Part shown: piece by piece, positions 59,372 to 64,000 of the stretch
Numbering within the stretch: position 1 is the first letter of the stretch
Layout of the letters: each line of letters starts with the position of its first letter
Assembly (NCBI RefSeq): GCF_001638985.1
Contig: NW_017265142.1
Location: 248,001-312,000, forward strand
Reading direction: 5' to 3'
Source of the DNA: Phycomyces blakesleeanus NRRL 1555(-)
Lineage: Eukaryota > Mucoromycota > Mucoromycetes > Mucorales > Phycomycetaceae
Length of the DNA stretch: 64,000 nucleotides
The notes under the pieces: model-generated
Database searches by the model: none
What the model saw: the letters and a program-made list of their open reading frames with translations, nothing else
Told to the model about the DNA's origin: nothing
Position numbers and translations under genes: made by a program

Positions 59372-60416
59372 TTAACGTTGGATAAGCTTCTTCCCAATCG
59401 AGGCACTCTTGACACGCTCTTTCTTATAACGGCGATGAGCTTCTCTCAAATGCTCGGGTCTGATAGCACCAGAATGACCCCATTCTTCCATAACTTCGCG
59501 TGCTTTTGCAATGCATAATTACAAAAGAGAGAAAGAAAAGGTTAAATAGGCTCCAAACATTCAAAGAGTCCACAATCTATTGGATTTACCTTTCTCGATG
59601 ATCTCTCCTACATACACCTTTGAAAAGCCAGCAACAACAAATGCCATTGTTTGCGAGCATTGCTGGTTCAATACTTGACTGACCAACTGTGGCAATATAT
59701 ATATACATACATGCACACAAGTACCAAATGAATTAAAGATGTATTAACCTGATTTACCTTGTTATTGCTTACCCTCTTTACGTTTGTTCGATTTAGAGCA
59801 GATCTACGATAACCCTCGTAACGATGAAGTTGATCTCCTGTAAAATTCTCTAGTAGAACCCTATGAAAAAAATATATACCCAAACACACAAACAAATTCA
59901 TGATTTTAAATCACCACTTTCCTGCAACTCCACTTGAACCTTCATTTAGATAGAAACAGATGAGAGTTTTACCTACTTCATATCTTCTTTTGCTTTTTCC
60001 ATTTGTGCCTGCATGTGTGCATCCATATCCATCACAAGTTCCTCTTTGTTCTCATCGTCATCTTCATTTTCAACATCTTGTGCTGGTTGTGAAAGTGGAA
60101 CACTAGGATCTACAGGTGCAGGCTCTTCATCTTCTTCTACTTGTACAGGAATTTCATCCCGATCAATGTCGACTGAACCTTGGCGTGAGCTGGGTGTTGG
60201 AGTAGGTGTACTACCACTTGTTCGGCGTGGCATCCATCCCGTTGATGGTGTGCGTTTGATGGCTGCAGCTGCTGCAGCGGCTGTGGATAATGGTCGGCCA
60301 TATGTAGGCATAGTTGATGTTAATGATGTACTGAGCTCGGTTTCTGAAGGTGAATATGCTGATTTAGCTGATTTGGCAGGTGATGCATGACTAGGTTTAC
60401 GCTTTGCAGGAATCAT
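59372..60416 (-). CDS. TAF11: TAF11, TFIID subunit with histone fold
   Basis: Four exons (59977-60416, 59773-59860, 59590-59686, 59372-59502) join in phase to 251 residues. The N-terminal 130 residues are low-complexity: Ser/Pro/Lys, an eight-residue Ala run, then a strongly acidic segment. The conserved C-terminal histone fold begins VLLENFTGDQLHRYEGYRRS, continues NVKRLVSQVL, SKVYVGEIIEKAREVMEEWG, and ends IRPEHLREAHRRYKK. TAF11 pairs with TAF13 in TFIID and contacts TBP and TFIIA at RNA polymerase II promoters. Exon 1 uses a GTAGGT donor, because the next GT would follow an in-frame TAG. Length and order match the family. Confidence 0.95.
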
Positions 60417-60672
60417 ATTATTGTTGTTATATTTTTTTTAAAAAGATAATTGAATCAAGCTCTCTTATTTCTTTTTCACTTTTAGAGACTTTTTTTTGGG
60501 TTACAGTTTAACAAAAGAGAAACGTCGCAGTTTTACCAGTCACTTGGACTGCAACAGCTATAATAAAGGGAGGGGGAGAGAAAAAAATGGCGATTCAAGA
60601 TTCCTTTTTTTTTCATTTTCTTTTTATTCTCTAATTCATACATATTTACCATTTTTTCATCATTGCTACCCA
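60417..60672. promoter_or_regulatory. Shared promoter of TAF11 and the 2H-phosphoesterase gene
   Basis: 256 bases between two divergent starts. A polypyrimidine leader (60600-60665) lies on the plus-strand side. No specific motif is claimed. Confidence 0.5.
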
Positions 60673-61509
60673 ATGGATTTTCAACTTAAAGCATCATATA
60701 CCTACCTATGTCTTAAAGGCCGAAAAATTGATTTTATTGGTAGTCAAGACTCTACTCGTTTGCCATTTCCTTATATTCAGAATCGTCAGCAGCGCGATGG
60801 AAATGAATTCCACATCACAGTCATTAGTCCTCCTGATTGCAAAGAACTTGCCAGCAAACGACAACTGCCAATGACAAATAAAACAAAATCAGACTCTCTC
60901 AGACAACTATTGGCAGAAGCTAAATCTCAGTGCACTGATTTCTGGGAGAATCCTATTGATCTAGGCCCTGGGCGTATTGTCAACAACCACAGCCAAACAT
61001 ATTTTCGAGTGATCCACTGGCCCACAGGGCAGTTGTTACGCCAAAGAATGGGGCTCACAAACCCTGCCTTTTTTCATATTACCACCGGATTCCACCCCAC
61101 TGATATTTTCGATTACAAAGGTCCGGGTGCACTCGATGTTCTCCAAGGCTACGCCGAATGCACTCCACAGATATTCCACGCGCTTTCTCATCTATCGGTA
61201 TTCTACAAGGATGACCTAGTATTTATGCGCTCTCTTTGGTACCAGGCCATGAGGCTCGGTCTGGTATTAGACACTCTTTGCACTGGGTGGTACGTGATAA
61301 GAGGTCAGAACAAATTTATAGCAAACAATCACGCGTACACAAGCATGTGTACACGTCTGTTTGCTTTTCTTTTCTTTTCTTTTGTGCATGTGTGTGTGTG
61401 TGTGTGTGTGTGTGTAGGGAAGGAAGGGAGGTGGGGTGGGGGATAATGCTGTTTTATAGAAATCATGACTAACGCAGCAAGATATAATATCCAGCCCTTT
61501 TTATTTTGA
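60673..61509 (+). CDS. 2H-phosphoesterase-like protein, 'Swiss army knife' type
   Basis: A long exon (60673-61303) and a 32-base last exon (61478-61509) join in phase to 220 residues. Two His-x-Thr motifs, the signature of 2H phosphoesterases, are visible: GNEFHITVI (His47, Thr49) and PAFFHITTGFHPTD (His135, Thr137). In this superfamily (LigT, cyclic phosphodiesterases) the pair of HxT motifs forms the active site that opens 2',3'-cyclic or makes 2',5' bonds in RNA. The spacing (88 residues) fits. The Ile-Gly-Ser-Gln/DSTRLPF segment and the C-terminal LDTLCTGWYVIR recall the fungal SAK-like RNA-repair group. The substrate is unproven. The last exon rests on an AACGCAG acceptor and a short tail (RYNIQPFLF); reading through instead adds low-complexity sequence. 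Confidence 0.75.
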
Positions 61510-62591
61510 GCATAAGAAAGTGGACTTCACCTCGAAAGTAGAGCAGACCAGTATAATACCAACGAAGAAGAACATAGAGAGAATAAGCGAGAGGAAAAAA
61601 GAGAAGAAACGAGAGAGAAAAAGAGAAAGAGAAAAAGATATGAAAAGAGAAAGTGAGAAAGTGATAGAAAGAGAAGGAAGAGAAGAACAAGAGAATCAAA
61701 AAAAGGAAGAACATTATCATAGACGCCGAAAGAATGTCCATCAAAAACATGCCCAACAAGAGCATTAGCGGCTTCACGAACAAATGAACATATTTTTTGT
61801 CTACAAGTCTTTAACTTATAAACACGATATACTAAAGTTCAGGTAAAAACACTTATTTTCTCTCTCTTTCTATATTTCTATTCTCCTTTAAACATAATTC
61901 AAATAATTGAATAGTATATATTTATACCCACATATTGCATTTCTTTATGTTTTAGAAGAAGCCTCTTTTTTCATTACCTTCCCCTGTTGCCTATCAGTTT
62001 CGATTAAGGGTTATCATATATTATAAGTAAATAAATGAATGAATAAAAACAAATAGTTGAATGTGTGCAATCTAAACTTCTAAAATAAATCTGACTTTTG
62101 ATAAATGACTTTGATAAAGCATGAGATTGTGACAGAATTTCAATTAAATATCATATGGTTCATTTGAAAAAATAACCGGACTACTTTGGTTGAATTATAT
62201 GATAGATTTATAGATCACAGATTTCAAATTATTCAACCAGATTTTGAATATTGGACAGTGTTTGAAGCTTTGTTTTTCTTAAAAATAGAAGAAGTCTGGA
62301 TAGGTATGACAAATTAAATAATACGTATATGTATTTATACAATTATTATATCATTTAATTAAATTAGTTTTATTTATTTTTTTTACTTTCTGGAAACAGG
62401 TCCCTTGGGAAAAAATCCGTATTAAAATATACACAAGATAGTCAAGTACATAATCAAAGATGTGTGGGATGAGATATTACAATGGTAAAATATAGATATC
62501 ATATATACGTATACGTATAAGAAAGATACTACAGTTGAAATAAGTGCTTAATAAAACTTGGTATGCAAAAGGTACAGATTGTCTTGGCACA
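61510..62591. other. Convergent 3' flanks with a homopurine block
   Basis: 61566-61715 is almost all A/G on the plus strand (separate entry). The remainder is AT-rich without coding signal. Confidence 0.45.
61566..61715. repeat. Homopurine tract of about 150 bases
   Basis: The tract is a run of AGAGA/GAAAG words with very few pyrimidines. It reads in one frame as a Lys/Glu/Arg-only peptide, which I take as a by-product. Such tracts can form triplex DNA. Confidence 0.7.
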
Positions 62592-63900
62592 TCATCCTTG
62601 TCTGTTCATTATCTTCGCTGGGCCACCTCTGATGGTAATTAAAGGGAATGAAGAGGTAGGAAATGTTGAAAGCTGAGATTTCCTAAAAATAAGATGAGGT
62701 CTTTCCTTTGCAATTTTTAAGATTGCTTGGCCAAATAAACCATTTGCCCAAGAAAACCAAGAACGAGTATAAGGCGTGTCATCTAGATATCAGTTAGAAT
62801 ATATATATATATATAGCTCTGAGCTTACTGTCTCGATTCACATTAAATGACTCGTGTACAAGACCAGTTCCATCAGTAGAGTGTAGGATTATAGACAGAG
62901 CTTCAGATATTTCGGTATCATTTGAAGACGATAGTATCCTAACGATTTGTGACATAGGCCATGCATAATTCAGATCAACCTACGTCGATTTTTTTTTCAA
63001 GAAGCAGTAAATACAAAATTTGAAAATAAAGGGGAATAATGCTCGAAATTTCAGTACACTTTTTGTTTGGTTGTCTGCTTGTTTTGTGTATAGACTTACA
63101 TGTGGACCACCTATGCCAGATCCTCGGGGTCCAGAGAAATAGTATGGATTGCTGTCAGATAGAACAAGCCTTCGAGTATTTTGATAGATTGGATTATCGT
63201 GTTCGACAAACCCTAATAAACTTAAAGATAGAAGAGAGGGTACATTTGCGTCATCCATAATCAATGAAGAACCATATCCGTCGACCTCATCTACAGAAAA
63301 AAAAGTATGGATATGTATGTGTGTATTTATGCATGCGCGTGTACAAGTCTAAACCAAAAGAATAATAAAATGATAATCATAAGCTCAAACAAACTTTACA
63401 TGCGAAAACTCTGCCGTATTCCGGATGATGAACAATGGCATGTTTGTAGATAGCCTTCTTAATCTGACGCGATAACTGATTTGCCTGCAAGGCCAATTTG
63501 TCATGCTGCTTTGTTTTGTGGAGCATGTTTGATAGATTCGCAAGCTCCACAGAAAGCATCGCATTCCCGGGAACGAAGAACGGGTATACAGTTGCATCAT
63601 CCGACGGTCTGAAAAGACTTTTGACCATCCCGGTGTACTTTACCGGCATTCCACGCCCATTGATAAACTGGGTCTCTGTTGGTCTATTGGTCTGCTGTTG
63701 GAAAGTGTAATGGGGTGTTTGCAATCGGTTGGATATGTAGGTTGGCGTTTGCTCGTCGACGAGTGTTTGAATAATCAGTTCAACTGCATTAATCCAAGAA
63801 GTGGAGTTTGTAAATGAAGCATCCTGCGTTGTGTTCCAATAACGGTACGAAAGTCCAAGAAAAGATCCAAGTGAATCAATCTCCCATTTGCGTTCAAACA
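62592..63900 (-). CDS. GH125 exo-alpha-1,6-mannosidase (metal-independent), 5' end outside the window
   Basis: Four visible exons (63400-63900, 63100-63290, 62829-62979, 62592-62782) join in phase to about 344 residues. The upstream part lies before an acceptor at 63901, beyond or within the last 100 bases. Family motifs are IDSLGSFLGLSYRYW, VKYTGMVKSLFRPSDDAT, NAMLSVELANLS, HAIVHHPEYGRVFAYEVDGYG, DDANVPSLLSLSLLG, GIGGPHVDLNYAWPMSQI, TGLVHESFN and RSWFSWANGLFG. They match GH125 (formerly DUF1237): inverting exo-alpha-1,6-mannosidases of fungi and bacteria that trim mannoproteins or N-glycans. Catalytic acids sit in the SDDAT and HESF regions. Whether it is secreted cannot be judged without the N-terminus. 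The C-terminal 25 residues look less conserved. Confidence 0.93.
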
Positions 63901-64000
63901 CTAAAAAAGCAGATCTTTATGAGTTCTTGTTTGAGCGATGATTATTAGTTGACCAATGCTGTTTATTTGTATCTTCTTTCTACTTTCCTCCCAAACATAG

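Noticed and set aside
61520..61768. 82-codon Lys/Glu/Arg-rich ORF
   Set aside because: It is simply a homopurine tract translated; such tracts rarely contain stops.

Overview
The window is nuclear DNA from a fungus, most likely an early-diverging one of the Mucoromycota (Mucorales-like). The non-coding DNA is very AT-rich, with many (TA)n and A/T tracts. Genes are split by short GT-AG introns, mostly about 50-250 bases. Three observations favour Mucoromycota: a CblD/MMADHC homologue of the vitamin B12 pathway, which Dikarya generally lack; an F-box gene with a phloem-protein-2-like tail; and decayed transposon ORFs that resemble ones I remember from Mucorales. The species cannot be named from sequence alone.

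Layout. 1-4.0 kb is accessory DNA: the 3' end of an amino-acid permease gene, a TA-flanked miniature inverted-repeat element, a fossil serine-recombinase-like ORF, and a second, different inverted-repeat element that carries an ORF. 4.0-9.9 kb holds a Bsd2/Ndfip ubiquitin adaptor, a small probably mitochondrial protein and RLI1/ABCE1. 10.9-15.9 kb holds a broken F-box/PP2 gene, a GC-richer island and poorly coding DNA. 15.9-22 kb holds an aldo/keto reductase, ribosomal protein uS19 (RPS15), and fossils of a possible transporter tail and a transposon ORF. 22.2-39.6 kb is a dense housekeeping block: vigilin/SCP160, ALG10, RRP40, SNF5, MIC10, an EF-hand protein, a two-domain glycosyltransferase-like membrane protein, a doubtful small gene and a UPF0303 protein. 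39.6-42.8 kb is a gene desert with the tail of a dead transporter. 42.8-46.2 kb has an F-box/leucine-rich protein, an SMR protein and a tiny Cys-rich ORF, followed by a second desert to 48.2 kb. 48.2-64 kb holds DHX35, MMADHC, a GRAM-VASt sterol-transfer protein, BCAT, an unknown membrane protein, TAF11, a 2H-phosphoesterase and a GH125 mannosidase cut by the window edge.

The genes do not form one pathway. They cover RNA and translation (RLI1, RPS15, vigilin, RRP40, DHX35), chromatin and transcription (SNF5, TAF11), ER and glycan work (ALG10, the glycosyltransferase, GH125, the GRAM-VASt protein) and mitochondria (MIC10, BCAT). Several neighbours are head to head with gaps of about 245-260 bases (vigilin/ALG10, MIC10/EF-hand, TAF11/2H), suggesting shared promoters. 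All exon boundaries were read by eye from splice signals and reading-frame continuity; most housekeeping models close exactly in phase.
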